64,000 nt of DNA, taken from the NCBI RefSeq assembly GCF_024713975.1, contig NC_091108.1, forward strand, positions 4,145,001-4,209,000. Direction: 5' to 3'. The translations under genes and the position numbers were made by a program. Below, in pieces: positions 12,030 to 26,300 of this stretch. This stretch comes from Paralichthys olivaceus (lineage: Eukaryota; Chordata; Actinopteri; Pleuronectiformes; Paralichthyidae). The stretch's first letter is position 1. Each line of letters starts with the position of its first letter. The notes under the pieces were generated by a model. That model searched no databases. It saw nothing but the letters and a program-made list of their open reading frames with translations, and was not told where the DNA came from.

Positions 12030-13880
12030 ATTTTTGGGCTATTCACGTTTCTCTTTATTATTTGAGTTTTGGGATTTAATTTGGTTACTGGAACAAATTG
12101 AAAGGGGAAAACTGTTGAATAAAAAGCTGCAGTATTATATTCTCACTCCTGAAGTATTAATTGATGCTGATTGTATAAATGGAATAAACTGCAGTGCACC
12201 TCTTCCTTGGATTCATAGATATCTGAACTGTTGTGTGACACAGTCGTCCGGGGAAAATGAATTATCAGCTCAAACAAGCAAAATTCTATTTTCAAATTAA
12301 ATTTAAACACCTCTAATCTTGTTAAAATAGTGTGAAAGATGTATTCTGTATTAATATGAATGATAAAACAATTAAACAACCATGATGGATGTAGTAAAAC
12401 TGAAAAGTAAAATATAAGATTTCATTTCAAGTCTCAGTCCTGCACTCTTACATAATTTACTGAGGAAATTAACTAGATATACAGCTGAATGGCCCCTCTC
12501 AATGTTTAATTATCATAAAATATTAACACTGATTTAGCAGCATTTTAATGATGCATCTGGTTAAAAGGAATCTCGTTTTAACTGTATTGTATTATTTCAC
12601 TGTTGTGTGTTAAATCTTTAGAGATAAATAATGAGTAACTGTACAGCTGTGTAGTGTAGTACAAGTGTACAGCGGCAGAACCGGAGAAAAACAACTGAAT
12701 AATTTATAACATTCTAAATGTTGCTGTTAGTATCTCGCTTTACTTTTTTATTTTATCTTTAATATTAGTTTTAAATATTTTCATGATTTATAAGTTATTA
12801 CATCACTTTGAGTTGTGGTAACTTCAATGGCCTTCTTGATATTAATGGAAAACTTTACTAAATAAAATGAGTGTCACCACAACGTAGAAGTCCTCCAATA
12901 ATCCTGCATTCACAACTTCTCTGAAGTTTTAGTTGGAAGTTAATACTTTTTAGAATTAGTATAGAAAATAAAGCAGCAGAATATTTGCGGTTAGTTTAAT
13001 ATTGATATTTATAATTTAATTAATTTTTACTGATGTATTAATATGTAGGGAGAGTTTATACTAACCCAATGTATTCATGTATAACTACAATATTATTGAG
13101 TTAATTTTCGCTTTTACACACTGCAGAGTAGTTTGAACTTAAAAACATGTTTTGGTTATTACGTGACATCATATTTTTTAAACTAAACCATATTTTGTTT
13201 GTAACTTAAAAACATTAAATAAGTAATTTATGGTTCTGGAAATGTTAACGAGCCTGTGCACGTGACTTTTATAAAGTAATTGTAAAACTAATGAAAATCG
13301 GTCGTAGACTGAGACACAGTGTGCAGACACGGTCACCGGGGAGGGAGCATCGGGCCCATTTTGGCTCCAGGGTGTCGTGTCGCAGGCGGGACGGAGCTGC
13401 GGACCCGCCCCGGGGCTCAGCACCTCCAGCGGCCCGGTTAGAGCCAACATGTCCCCGGTTCTGCAGCTGCTGGAGCCGAGCGTCAAGGTGCACCGCTGCA
13501 GCGAGACAGGAAGCCGAGGAAGTGAAATAACGTAAAAGAGTCTGGAGAAGATTAATCACGCAAAGATCCAGACTGTGGTTCTCCTGCATACTGATAATAA
13601 AACCACACTGGTCTTCATTCAGTGACAGTGACCAGGGGTTGATTTTAAAATGTCCTCACCAGCTTCAAACAGGGTCGTGTCAGAGCAAATGAGTTGTAAA
13701 TCTCTGTTTAATCTTAAAATATAAACCATTTATTGATTTGTAAAGAAAAACAATAAAACACTGAAGTGTGTTTCGTTCTGTAAACTTTAATACACTCTCT
13801 GTTTTTATGACATCAGCAAACGAACATTTGTTTTATTGCGTTTAAATGCGCATGAAATTGGCTTTTATTCTGACATGACA
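12030..13880. other. intergenic region between btf3l4 and zfyve9
   Basis: Very AT-rich and without a recognisable gene, apart from an isolated GC-rich pocket at about 13320-13530. That pocket is open in several frames on both strands but matches no family I know. Confidence 0.6.
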
Positions 13881-13886
13881 CCACAG

Positions 13887-14143
13887 CCGGAAGTGGCGGA
13901 CATAACCTGTGGCTCTTGACGGTTCTCCTCATTTTTCCTCAACATTGAAGCGGAGCAGCTCCGGTGATCTCGGGCTGGACTCCCCCACGAGTGCAGCCGG
14001 AGTCTGGCGGACGGTGGCGGGCGGAGGCGGCGGTAGTGGGTCGGTGTCTCGGCGAGGAGACGCAGAAAACAGCCCGGAGAGACGATTAGCTATGACGGAC
14101 AGTGACGGAGGGGGCTCCGCGTAACAAGATGAGGATTCCTCCG
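13887..14143 (+). other. zfyve9: zfyve9 promoter and probable 5' non-coding exon
   Basis: An abrupt GC-rich block starts with an ETS-type CCGGAAGT at 13887-13894 beside GGCGGACAT. It ends at a strong donor, CCG then GTGAGT, at 14143. The exon contains a 10-codon upstream ORF (14092-14124) and a second ATG at 14129. I infer that it splices to the exon starting at 22704, which carries the SARA start codon. GC-rich sequence continues past the donor to about 14600. Confidence 0.55.
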
Positions 14144-17100
14144 GTGAGTGAGGGGATTTGTTTCCGTGATATCTCGCAGCTCCACACGGTGAGGAGGAGC
14201 GAGTCGTGGCGGGTGGGTGTCACGGTTAAACGGCGGAGAACCCCAGTGAGGAGGAGGAGGAGGAGGAGGTTGTGGTTGTGGAGGAGGTGGTGGTGTTACG
14301 GTGTTTTACGTCAATTACACAACGCTCGTAAATAAACTCCCGCTGAGCGTCAACCTTGAATCCACCGTGACCGTTAAAACCGCCCGTCAGCCGCGAGGAC
14401 CACCGAGCCCGCGGCGGCGCGAGTGTCCGTCAGAGGAGCGAGTCGCTGCCCGTCACTCGGCGCACGACCGCCCGCCGGAGCGTCGGTGGCTAACACGCTT
14501 TAGCTCCTCCACTCCCCCGGTGCAGCCCCCGGTGTCGCCCGCCGCGCTCACTTTGTTGATTTAGTTGATTTGACTCGTGCTCCGGCAGCTGTCGGGTCCA
14601 GCTCCGGGGAGGCGGAGTGTTTTCTAACTCGTGGCCTTCTGTGTGGGTCTGCACAGAGACGGTACATTCAGGCTAGCAGCTCTGCTAATGCAACTAAAGC
14701 CAAGTTATCTCAGCTGTGTTGTTTCCTTCCAGCTCCTCTTCGCCTGTGTCCGCTCACACAGCAGCTGTGGGTGATATTCACCCTCCGAGGCTGTCTGTCC
14801 TGCAGGCTGCACTCCTGGATGTTCAATCCAGGCTGATGGTCATCCGGTCCATGCCCCTCAAGAGTGTGGTGTGGTGTGTGAGGTGTGTTGTGTTGGTGCC
14901 ATGTCCCTTTGCTTTCCCCTCATCATCTGGGTCCGCAGGCCTGAGTCGAGCTGTGGAGGTGGACGTGTGGAGAAGCGTGGCCCAGCCCAGTGGCAGCTGG
15001 GACGGTCACCATCAGTGGGGAAAATTCAAACTCAATGTGCTGCTGAGGAGAAGCCAGGATTCAAAATGATGAAGAAGAAGAAGAAGAGCTGCAACTATTA
15101 GTCGATGAGCACATATCACCACCGAGGCCCAACCGTCCCCTCATGTTCAACCCAGCTGCACCAGATGTCTGACGCTCATAGATCCTCGGGATATATTCAT
15201 CATGATCCTTGAATTATCATCAATCAGATTTTATTTGCGCAGCCGATATTCACAAATCACAATTTGTCGCATGGGCACACGTAACAAGGTGTGACATCGT
15301 CTGTTCTTAACTCTCAGCAAGAGGAAGTGAAAACTACCAAAAACAACATTAACAGGGGAAAAACAAAAACAGTGTTTACAACATTGATTAGAGGAAACAG
15401 TCATGAATGAACACATGAATTATTAAAGTAAAACCAACATTGGATCGGGAGACACAAACATCTACAGTAGTAATAGTAATAGTTCAAAAGTAAAAGGTTA
15501 AGATACAGTAGACTGATCTAAATAGATGTAATTTCTTCTTATTCTTAATTTCTACTCACTCCCACGTCTCCATGTCCTTAAATGACAGGATTTGCTGCTT
15601 ATCTTCGTCTTATATTTTCTAGAAAACTAAATCTCCTTTTGGATTTGAGGCCAGACAAATGAAAGACATTTGAAAACCTTGGATTCCGCAAAGTTGTGAC
15701 CTGCCTCTTTTTTTTTTTCACTTCAGCCCCATCTCTAAGTGTATCCTCCAGATTATATTACCGGTAATGTTAAGGCTGCGTAACACCCATCATTTTCTTG
15801 TCTGGTCTCATTTTGGCGTCCCTCCAGTCTGGACTGGCTTGTGTTGGATGTGAAATGCAGACAGGACATTTGAGAAGGGTTTTACCTGCAGCAAGAGAAA
15901 ATGATACCTCTCTCCTTCATTAAACCGTATTGAAACCCACGGGGGGGGTTGACTGAGTAGACTGATCCAACAGGCGGCCGTGCAAAGAGAAGCTCTCGTG
16001 TGCGCAGAGACTCCCCAGATGTAGGTTACTGTACGCTTTCAGGAAGTATTACGAGTCTGTCCCTGACGGCAGCCCGGCGATGTGTCTCTTTCTCTGTCTT
16101 GTGGTGGTTAAATGTAGATCAAAACATGCGGGAGAAAGGAAACTCATAACAGCTTTTGACACTTGCTGTGAAGCAGAGCAGCTCTTTGTAACACGACGAC
16201 AGCTCCTCTGTTCTTTACCTTCTTCAAACACATCTCAGTGGATTTACCTTTCCAACCTCTTCTGTCAAAGAAATGATCTCTTTCAGTATTTCAGAGGAAG
16301 TGCATGTGTGACCTTCTCTTGGATACAAACCTGCGGCATGTTTTTCTTTCATATGTTTTGCTTCCTTGTCTTTTTTTCTGAAGCAGAACTTGGGAATTGT
16401 AATGAAAAAATAGAGGATAAATACTTACGGGAGAAGGGAGGTGAACTCCCAGTCAGGGCGGTAGACGTGACACAAAGATGTGTCACTCAGTCATGCGACC
16501 ATGTTGTTAGAAAGTGATGTCAGTCCATTCTTAAAGGGAGGAAGTGATCATTTGAGGTTTCCTGCAGTCACCCTGTGCAGACGGCGTCTGGAGTATGGAT
16601 CTTAAAACGCTGTTCTTCAGGATGTGAGCTCACAGTCGTGGGAAGTTTGCTGCTCCACGAAAAAAAAAAAGAAAGGAAAAGGAGACGAACTTGGCACCTT
16701 GAATTCCTGAAGAACAATTCAAAAGTTCCACAGCGTTTCTTCCACTCCCAGGTTATCTATAAAATGTCAGCAAGTTGTGAAAAATTCCCTTTAAAATCTC
16801 TTAAAGTCCAAAGTGACTTGTTCGAATTTTTTACAAAACAATTAAGCTGTTTTCAGACATTCACTGAAGTCCACAAAATTTCCTGAGGGACTGTACAAGA
16901 GAAAGAAAGAAATGGTCATTTGCAGAGTGAGAATTCAGCAGGAAAAAGTGAGCGAATGCTTGTTTCAGATTTTTAATTAACTGTCACATTTGATAAAGCA
17001 TCAAATCGTAACTTTTGAGGAGGAATATTTGGCCCATTTCCTTGAAAAATTGGTCCAGAGAGCGATCAATCATTTTTCTAAGTTGCAGATGTAGTTCAAA

Positions 17101-19732
17101 ACTATAATATACCCAATATAAAAGCAGAATATTCTTTCTAAATATCTGGTGATTTTTCTTTTTAAAAAAAGACAGAAATGATCAATTGATTATCAAAATT
17201 ACATAAACAAATAATCCAGTAAATAATCAGCGGTTTACTTGATAATGATAAAATCATTGTTTTTGCAGAACTGTCTTGCTGTTGTGCAGCTCAACACACT
17301 GAGAGGAGCATATTGCTGAGTCTTTTCATTTCCTCCTTGCTGAAGTCACTGCGTATAAAACTTTAATGAAACAATTCTTAGCAAAAAGAAGGAGCGAGGC
17401 ACTTTTAATAAAACCCTCGGCTAAAACTTTCAGTTCAGCGTAAGAATCAGTCTCAAGTGCAGACTTAAACGACACAAATGATTTATGGTGATGTCATCCC
17501 AAATTCCCTCCCTCCGCAAATCAGCCAATAGCAGGGCTGCAGATGTTATGCGTCAGGGCTTCATCTCACCATTCATCATGATTTAATACACAGCTTGTCA
17601 TGATTATTCCCCCGAAAGCCTCCTTCTCATCATTCATCATAACGTACCGTATGCTTCGATATCTGAAAGCACAGGAAAATGAGTTTATAATCACACGTTT
17701 TTAATCCTAAATATGGTGAAGAAGGTTAGATTTTCAGTTCCTTTCAAATTTATGTTGTTTTGAGTCATAAGACCATTTTCCTTTTTTCCCCCGAGCTTTG
17801 AATAATAGTCTCAGTCATTTATGAAGCAGGAACCGCTCCATTAACTCAGGTTCCCGCTCGACAAACATCTCGTCTCGTTGGTAGGTGGAGGTCCCTGTCC
17901 CTGTCTGCGTGATGCAGGCATCAGCTGGTGACGGGGAACCTCTTCAGCTCTCCTAAATAGTTTAGGAGCCGAGTTCAGGTCTGAGCACTTTGGAACATTT
18001 ATGCAGGACATTTATTCTTAATTAGAAGAAGAAATCTAGTCTGTGTCAGAATTTAAACATATAAAACACAGACGTTATACTCTTACAGCTTCTTGGATTT
18101 AGCTTCATATTTGGCGATTTATTTTTGTGTTGTTTTCATGACACACTCTGGCAGATCAGGTGGTTTATTTTCACCAACCATTGATCTCCTGATTAGGTTC
18201 GCAGGTCACGAGTGACCAATTTGTCTGTAAAATGTCAGAAAATAGTTAGAACTGCCTTTTAGAATACAGGCAAAGTCTTCAAATGTCTTGTTTTGTGTGA
18301 CTCACAGACTGAAACCCAATGAGGAGCGTTTCCTCTGATAAATCACAAGAAGAACCTCAAATCCTGATGTCTGAGAACCTGGAATCAGCAAAACGATGAT
18401 CCTTTGATTAAAATAGCTGCAGATTTATCATGTGTCATTTGATTAACCGAGTGATTGTTGCAGCTCTGGTTCAATGAAATGCTGTCAGGCCATTATAACG
18501 TCACATAAGAAAAGTAATAGTCATAATAATAGCCTAACATTGATCATTTTCTTGTTGTCACATGTCAGGATGTATGCTGTGAAAACAGCCTATTACCTGG
18601 GAGATTATCTTTCTCCTGCAGGAAGTGAACGTCACAATCTTCTGGAAGGAGGAAAATATTATTTAACTACACCAGATGCAAATTTACATATAAATGTTAC
18701 GTAACGCAAAAAACAAATGTCAAACTTCACTAATGACTGGATGGGATTTCCAGCTGATTGGCTCGGAAGTGAATGCGGCTCCCTCACAGGAAACAACAAC
18801 AGGAAGCGGAGTGTCGTTCTGACAGCGAGGACTTAACGAACTGTTTCAGCTTTCTAGTACATCCAGCTTCCTCACTGTTTATGCGCTTGTCTTATTTAAT
18901 TATGCTGCCGTGTCGGGACGTCCACTCAGGCATGCTTTATTGTGTTAGCAGTCTGTAAGGCCATTTCATTATTAGCATGTCGGGCTCACACTGGAGGCTG
19001 GACGACTTTGCTTCATTTAAAAAGGGAGGCTCTTGTTTTCTTCTCAGTCATGTTTCATTCAATGTTTTTTTTACATGGAAATTAGATTGGTCACACGCTG
19101 TCTCTGTGCATTGATGTTAATCTAAGCAAAACTTCCACAAGCAATGTTGTTATAGCAGACATGATTAGTAAATTGATGAGCTGTGAAACTTGATTAACCG
19201 TTCAGTTGATTCGTTGAGTAAAAATCCCAAACTTTCTCTGGCTGCGGCTTCTTTCAAAGTTAAAGGTTTTACTGTGATTCTGTGTCTGACGTCCCCTCGA
19301 GGACATTTATTTGGATTATTCTCTGGAATTTTATTGACTGAACAATTAACGAATCGACAAAGAAATCAACAGATTGTCTAAGAAAGTTATTAATTAGCTG
19401 CATCCTTGGACGATACAGTGATACTACAGGCAGTGTGGAAGTTATGGGGCTGAGTTTATTAGTTTAAAACATTTAAAATATTAATCATGAGTGGTTTGGA
19501 GCCATTAGTACAAAACATCTGATGACACATGAGGAGAGCTGTGTGTTTTTTGGGGAGTCAGAGCTCATACCTCTCCTTAGACTGAACGATCCTACACATG
19601 ATTGTCTGGTTCTTCTTATCGTACAAATATAAAATAAAACAGGAATTGCTCTCATAACCTGAATTATTCTGTTTTCATAAAATATAGGGAATGAAAGAGG
19701 AAGAAAAAAAACGACATTTGAAGGGTTCTTCT

Positions 19733-20010
19733 CAAGAGCAGGTTTATCCTTCCACCAAGTTTGGTGGAAATTGGTGTCGTAGTTTTTGTGTCATCCTGCT
19801 GACAAACAAAATAAGTAAGAAAGAAAGGAAAGAAATTAGAAGGACTCTTCGAGAGCTGCTACCTCTGCCAAGCTAACGCCCTTTATCTGGATCTGCTCCA
19901 AAATATATGAGCTGCCCCCCCCCCTCTACAGGATTTAATGGAAATCAGTTCCGTACTTGTGTAATCCTGCTGACTAACAAACAGACAAATATCAATGAAA
20001 ACACAACTTC
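19733..20010 (+). mobile_element. truncated fish SINE/LINE 3'-tail remnants (two partial copies)
   Basis: Two related segments carry the tail motif common in fish genomes. The first has CCACCAAGTTTGGTGGAAAT, then GTAGTTTTTGTGTCATCCTGC, then TGACAAACAAA, at about 19755-19815. The second has ATGGAAATCAGTTCCG, GTGTAATCCTGCTGACTAAC and AAACAGACAAA, at about 19938-19990. The head of the element is absent, so the family cannot be named from sequence alone. Confidence 0.55.
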
Positions 20011-21358
20011 ACAGTAAGAAGCCGTATTGACTGTGATGTTTACTTGAAATATATTGTGTTGGATGAAACTTCATGACGTGAATCTTTGTTTTGAAAGAAC
20101 TGCACAGTCTTGATTTTCTTGTTCTACTTGAAACAACACTACATGTCGCTGCTTGACATTTTTAATTAGTCTTTAGTTGTGTTGATGAGTTGACGCTCAT
20201 GTGTATGAGTTAGATGTTTAAACACTGTGTAGCTTAAAGGACAATTTATTTCACCACGATACAGACACTGACGCACTCTTTCATGCACATATGTCTCCTC
20301 TAAAGCCTCTTTCCAAGTTTACATGTCTAAAAATACAACTCTACTCCTTCACGCACTTTGACTAAAGATGCATTATTCAGAGCCTCTGCAGAGTAATTAA
20401 ATCTTAATCAGGGATGGGCTCCTGTCCTGTGTGTGTGTGTGTGTTTGTTCACATGTGTTTGTGTGCATTCATGAGTACACACAGTCTACTGGAGCTTCAC
20501 TGACTCATACGCTGCAAGACCCTCTTCATTCAGTGTAAGTGGAAACTTACTCGGCTGAAGAAAAAGGTGCAGAAGTTGGATGAGGTTAAACTGCAGTGTT
20601 CAGATGTAGTTTCCATTCACTGACCACTTCAGGTGATTGAAGTCTTTTTTTCCTCCTAAATTAGTTCTTACAGTATTTATGCATTTATAATATTTTATTT
20701 CAGTTTTACAAACATCTGGTTGTTTTCATGCTCTGGGAGAGGAAGACGAGCTCACTTACTGAATCCACTGAACTCTAAGGTTCATGGATTTACTTTTCAC
20801 AGAAGTAGTAATAGTTAGTGAATACAAACGAAATCCAGTAGTCAGGAGTACAAATGTGGTTTAAAGCAATGCAGCTGGTGTATGCAGAGTAGAGCTCAGT
20901 ACTTTTTTAGTTCTGAACAGTGTCAGAATCTAAAACGGAATATCTTCGACTCATCACTCTCCATTTGGTTTGTGATTGCCCATGGGTTTGTAATGTTTTA
21001 AAGTACTAATGATTTGTTTCATTCGCTCTTTCATTCACAGATTTTTGTAGTCTGTGAAATATTTGGCTCTGATGGCAGCGTTCTCCTTCTGCCTCCATCT
21101 CTGTGTGGATGTAACGGTTTAACCTCACAGAGCGTGATACACACGACACACGTAGCCTCCTGTCGTGTGCCATCTCTGTTTTGTGCTGACTAGGTGTCCA
21201 TACGTGCGTCTCAAGCTAAGTGGAAAATGTGTTGACTCCGTTCCTTTCTCAGAGGCCCTCGCTCTGCGGAATATTTGGTCCCTGGTGTAATCCCTGGTCA
21301 CTCTTGTCCTTATGAGAATGACCCTGAAGTCCAGTGTGGGTGTTACTCATTTGCACCC

Positions 21359-21361
<3 letters not shown>

Positions 21362-21442
<81 letters not shown>
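21362..21442. repeat. (CA)40 microsatellite in zfyve9 intron 1
   Basis: An uninterrupted CA tract of about 81 bases. Confidence 0.98.
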
Positions 21443-21444
<2 letters not shown>

Positions 21445-22741
21445 CACGCTCCACCACATCCCATCCTCGCTCCAAGGTCTCCTCATCAGCAAGGACACTC
21501 TGGGAAGGTTTACACTGCAGTGATTCCGATGACCTCGTCGAGCTCGTGTGGATAATACTTCACTGCGTGATGATGAGCGTCACCCTCAGACTGCCTCCTG
21601 AGATGGGTGCTGAACTGTATTATCAGCTGATTCAGGGTGTTGTTCATGAACTGTGTCCTGGTCTGATGTAAGATGTTGTTCTGGTTCATCATCAGCATGA
21701 TGGGTGGAGCTGTCTGTGATTCTTTCCACATTTCAACACAACCATGTGTCATAACTTTGACACACGTTTTGTTGTTCAAAGATCATGCTCGTGTTGTTGG
21801 CGACTGCAATATATCAGGAACGCCTGAAGGAAATTTAATTGAATGTTGTTTTGAATGTGGCATTTTTGGAAAATATGTTTCAGTCACATGGTAATTATGA
21901 CAAAAATATCACTTAAATGTTTCATAGGAAAGAAATGACCAAGAGGGCAAAGGTCAACTTCACCATGAAATCATTTTGTTCTGCAAAACGCTCATAATTC
22001 AATACCAACAATACCAACTTGGGAACAGAGGGAAAGATTGTGACCATGTTTCCTGCAACTTGACTGTTTGGTGGAGGCGTACAACCGCAAAGCATAATTC
22101 TAGTTTTTATTGTTGTAGTTTTATATCCAACTCAAAAATAACGATTCAGCTTTACATTTCTATGAAGCTAGTGTAACAGGCAGCTTGCTTTGCTGCACAG
22201 GTTGAGAAGCAGCTCTTCACTGAATGCTGTTTTCCCTCTCTGCCTAAGGTGTGGGCGCTGGGCGCTTGCCAGACTGGGTGAAGTGACAGCTGAGAGGGAA
22301 ACCTGCTGAGAGAGAAACACGGCCTGGGACTGCTGGACCTGTGTGCAGGTGAGCGCTGACAAGAGGAAGGAAGGAGAATGGAAAAGAAGCCAAATTTTCC
22401 AAACAACGAAAAATGTCTGAACCCGATTTTCTGGACATTTTCCAGACTTCATGTCTGAGAACAGATGAGTTGATTCAGTCAGGAACCTTTCTAATTAAAA
22501 TACTTTTCAAACAAATCTCACATTTATTATCTCTGTGACTCCTGAGTGATAACAAAGGAAATGAAATGAGTGTCAGAGTTAGACAAGATATTTCTACTCA
22601 CATTTAAGTGAGTATAGTAAAAATGTATGAATAAGGAGATATGTCTCAGGACTTTGGAGACGTCTGCCTTGGTATTGAGGACATGCTCTCTTCTGGCCTC
22701 CAGGTTCACACGGCTGTCGGCAGGGTGGAGCTTCCTGACCC

Positions 22742-23296
22742 ATGGAGAATTACTTCCAGGCCGAGGCCTTCAACCTTGACAAGGTCCTGGACGAGTTTGA
22801 GCAGAACGAAGGTGAGCCGCCGCGTTAGCTTGATTAAGTGCAGAGACGAGATGGGGACAAAGAGTGAGTCCCTGTGCTTGAGCAGAGACGTACCTTCAGA
22901 GGAGCGGTGGTAAGGATGTCCTAACATAACCCATGGGTAAATCATCAACAGACAACAATCAACCAGAAACATTTACCGGTGGTAATTGAGGGTGTGCAGA
23001 GAGGGAATAGCACTAATTGAATTTTCCATTTCCGTTGAGGTTTTCTTAAACTGTGTCATTTGTCCAAGGCAAAATGTTTCATAGTTATTTTCCACCATAG
23101 GTAAAGAAATTGTTCCAGAGCCGATTTGAAACTGTGCTTCCACTGAGTTTATTTATAGTAAATGTCAAGTAAACACTGCATCACAGAGCTGTGTGTCTGC
23201 AGACTCCCAGTGCTCCAGTATGAATTATTAGATTATTACAAAGGCTGTTCTTTTTCTTGATTTATTGTAAATTACCCCAGAAAAAGTCCTGCTGAT

Positions 23297-23387
<91 letters not shown>

Positions 23388-26300
23388 CAGTGCTGTATTT
23401 TGACAATACTGTGATCTCAGTTTGTATTTTGGCTGAGTGATTATCTGTGGGTCCATTGCTGGAGCTCCAGCTTGGCAGATTAACGTTGAACTGAGAACAG
23501 CACATGATAAAACAGCTTAGCATGAATTCCAGTGGAGGGAGGCGAGTTCTGTAGAGTCGCTGACACGGCTGTGTGAGAAAGTTGGTTCGAATAAATATTA
23601 TCTAAGAATTTCCATTTGTATTACACAGCTGTGATGTGTCAGTTTGACTGATGGCTCCCGGGGGTGACGGAGCCACTTGGCCCACTTTTTTTCCCAGTCC
23701 ATCCACACACTAATTTCTCACTCCATGCCAACCTCATTTCTCAATTTGTTCCCTGGTTTGTTCTGCCATTTTTAGCTCCTTCAATCACCTGGGAGTGTGT
23801 ATCTTTGTATCAGCTCTCGGTGCCGGTTCATTTGAGATTTCCTGTCTTGCTGTTGAGGAGCATGAGACACTTTCTCCTGTCTTCTGTTTCATTTTAAATG
23901 TGATATGAAACCTTCGTGCTGTCCAGAAAATAAGCGTCACGACATAGATCAAAAGCAAAGTGCAGTGAATGTAGTTGAACAATTGTGTATTTGTTGAACT
24001 AGTTGACAGAAAAATAACAATTTCAAGTATTTTCATCATCGATTGTTGTTGATCATTTTGTGAGCATCATCTCATTCTAGCTCTTCAGATGAAATTGGGG
24101 TTTTGGTCACATTTCATAGATTAAAAACTTTATGCAAACAATACTTGCAGTCTGTTGGTTGCAGCACTAACTAGATCTAATTGTCTTCCTCTCTTCTGTG
24201 TCTGCCAGATGAAACTGACACACCTATTCTCTCCGATGCCAAGTGGACCCAGATCCTGGCCCCGCCGGCCCACCTGCTCTCTCTGAACCCCGCCCTGGCC
24301 CACGCAGACCTCAGCCCCCGGGAAAGTCCGCTTCCCTTCAAGACTCTCCCCGACTCCTCCTCCAGCACCTCCCCGGGGGCAGACCCTAAAAGACACCCTG
24401 GTCCTGAACTTTCATCCTGGGGAGAGGAGAGGCCGGCAGACGTCCACAGCCCACCGCACCCCCAGCCCAACATCGGCAAACTGGTTGGAACCGACGACCT
24501 GTCGCCGCCCCCTGTGACGGCATGTAGTGCAGTAGAGAATGGTTGCGCTGCAAGCCCACAACATGATGGGCTGAGCAAGGAGAGAAGTTCTTCTCCAGAT
24601 TACGAGTCGGCTGCTTCTGACCAGGCGGTTACACCTCATCAGGAGGAGAGAGCTACCTCAGCTGGAGGGGGAAGCTCCACTGTCAGTCACACTAACTTTA
24701 CCTTTGAGCTGGGACAAGGACAGGAAGAGACTCCTTCTGAGAAAATTCATCCAGATGTGGAAGCAACAACACAAATAAGCGAAAGTGTCACAAAAAAGGC
24801 CAGTACAGCTGTTTCACAGGACGATAGTCAAGAAAGACAAACTGCAAACTCAAACAAGGAACAGAGAGAAAGCCTCCTGAATGGGGAGAGAGGTGTTCAG
24901 TCTGGTTCTGAGGCAGAGCAGAATGGTGCATCTTCTCCGAACAGGGTTGGAGTGGAGAGGAGATGTGGTCCAGAGGGACAGATCGACCAGCTCCTCAGAA
25001 TAACAAGCCTTCCCAATGGTTCGGAGCAGGAGAGGAGTAATTACACTAAGCTGACAGACGGGAAAGAGGAGGAGGAGGGTTTTTCTCCCTCTCCTGTTCC
25101 CTCTAAGGAGGACTCTGTGACCGAGGAGAAAGAAATGGAGGAGAGCAAGCAGGAGAGCAGCGATGGAGGAGCGCTGGGGTCGGGTAGCATCCAACCAAAA
25201 CTCAACAATCGGCTGCAGCCCGTCAGTGTTCCCTACGGAGGGGCACGACCGAAGCAGCCAGTCACCCTCAAACTCCAGATTCCTCAGCCGCTGTCCGGCC
25301 AGGTCCAAAACCAGCTCGTCAGCAAGAACAAGAACCTTGAGAACCAGTGTCGGAGAAGCACGCCATCTGAAACAACTCTCAGTGGGACTGATCAGACCAC
25401 AGTCGGGGTGAACGGAGATGGTGTTGTCCACTCTCCTGCCCCGAGGCCTTCCGAGAGCCCAGACAATGACCTCCAGGCAGGACAGCAGGGCGCCCTGTGC
25501 AAGAAACCTGCCAGCTCCCTGGGTGAGGTTGCCCCTGTGTGGGTGCCCGACTCCCAGGCTCCGGTCTGCATGAAATGTGATGTCAAGTTCACCTTCACCA
25601 AGAGGAGGCACCACTGCAGAGCCTGTGGCAAGGTCAGAGGAGCGCTAGAGCTGCTTTAAAGGGAAAATTCTAACTAAAAAAGCCTGTAACACACTTTAAA
25701 ACCAGGATTATATCGATTCACCTGTCTGGGCTACATTTGATGTTTGTGAAGCAATGTGCTGTTTCTTTATCAATTATGAGTTCAATATGTTAATTTTTAC
25801 AGAACAACAGGAAATCCAATCAAGAAATACATTAGGATGATAATTTAAAAATCACAATAAAGAGGTGTTTATAATATACTGTCTAAAACTTAAACAGGTT
25901 TGTATTTGGGCCCTTCAGAATATAATAAACACCTTGTTGCCGCAAAGTCATCTGGGGAGAGATGCATCAGAAAAAGCCAGACTTGCACTTTCTGTACAGT
26001 TGCCTGCACAGATTGATATACCAGAAGATTTATCATATTTAGAGTAAGATGCATGAAAAAACAAAACAAAAAAGAAAACGGACTGAAAAATCGATTATCT
26101 CGATTGCTGTCGACACCTGCTACCTCTCTGGTGGGGCCGACGATGCCAACTAATGTTACCCTGTCAGCACAAGTTCAGGGAAAACCAAGAACTTACGTTA
26201 CAACACTTCAGCAGAAAAGAACGCTCCCAGTTTCATATAGTGTTAAACTACTGCTGCACATACACAGTGTTTTTGAGCTAAATATTCAGCGGATGTCTTC

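Larger units (their letters stand above)
14144..22703 (+). other. large first intron of zfyve9
   Basis: About 8.6 kb. The first 500 bases are GC-rich with a GAGGAG/GTGG low-complexity run near 14240-14295. The rest is AT-rich. It holds a long CA microsatellite and two truncated retroposon tails near 19.7-20.0 kb. A 145-codon open frame at 16080-16517 resembles nothing known and is probably fortuitous. No extra zfyve9 exon could be supported. Confidence 0.6.

Noticed and set aside
16080-16517. 145-codon open frame in zfyve9 intron 1
   Set aside because: No recognisable domain, no splice or promoter context and cysteine/phenylalanine-rich random composition; most likely chance.
21249-21671. 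His-Thr and Cys-Val repeat ORFs around the CA tract
   Set aside because: Pure microsatellite translations without any flanking gene structure.
24177-25631. Long minus-strand open frames opposite the large zfyve9 exon (up to 254 codons)
   Set aside because: Antisense shadows of the 1424-nt coding exon; no splice sites, promoter or known domain on that strand.
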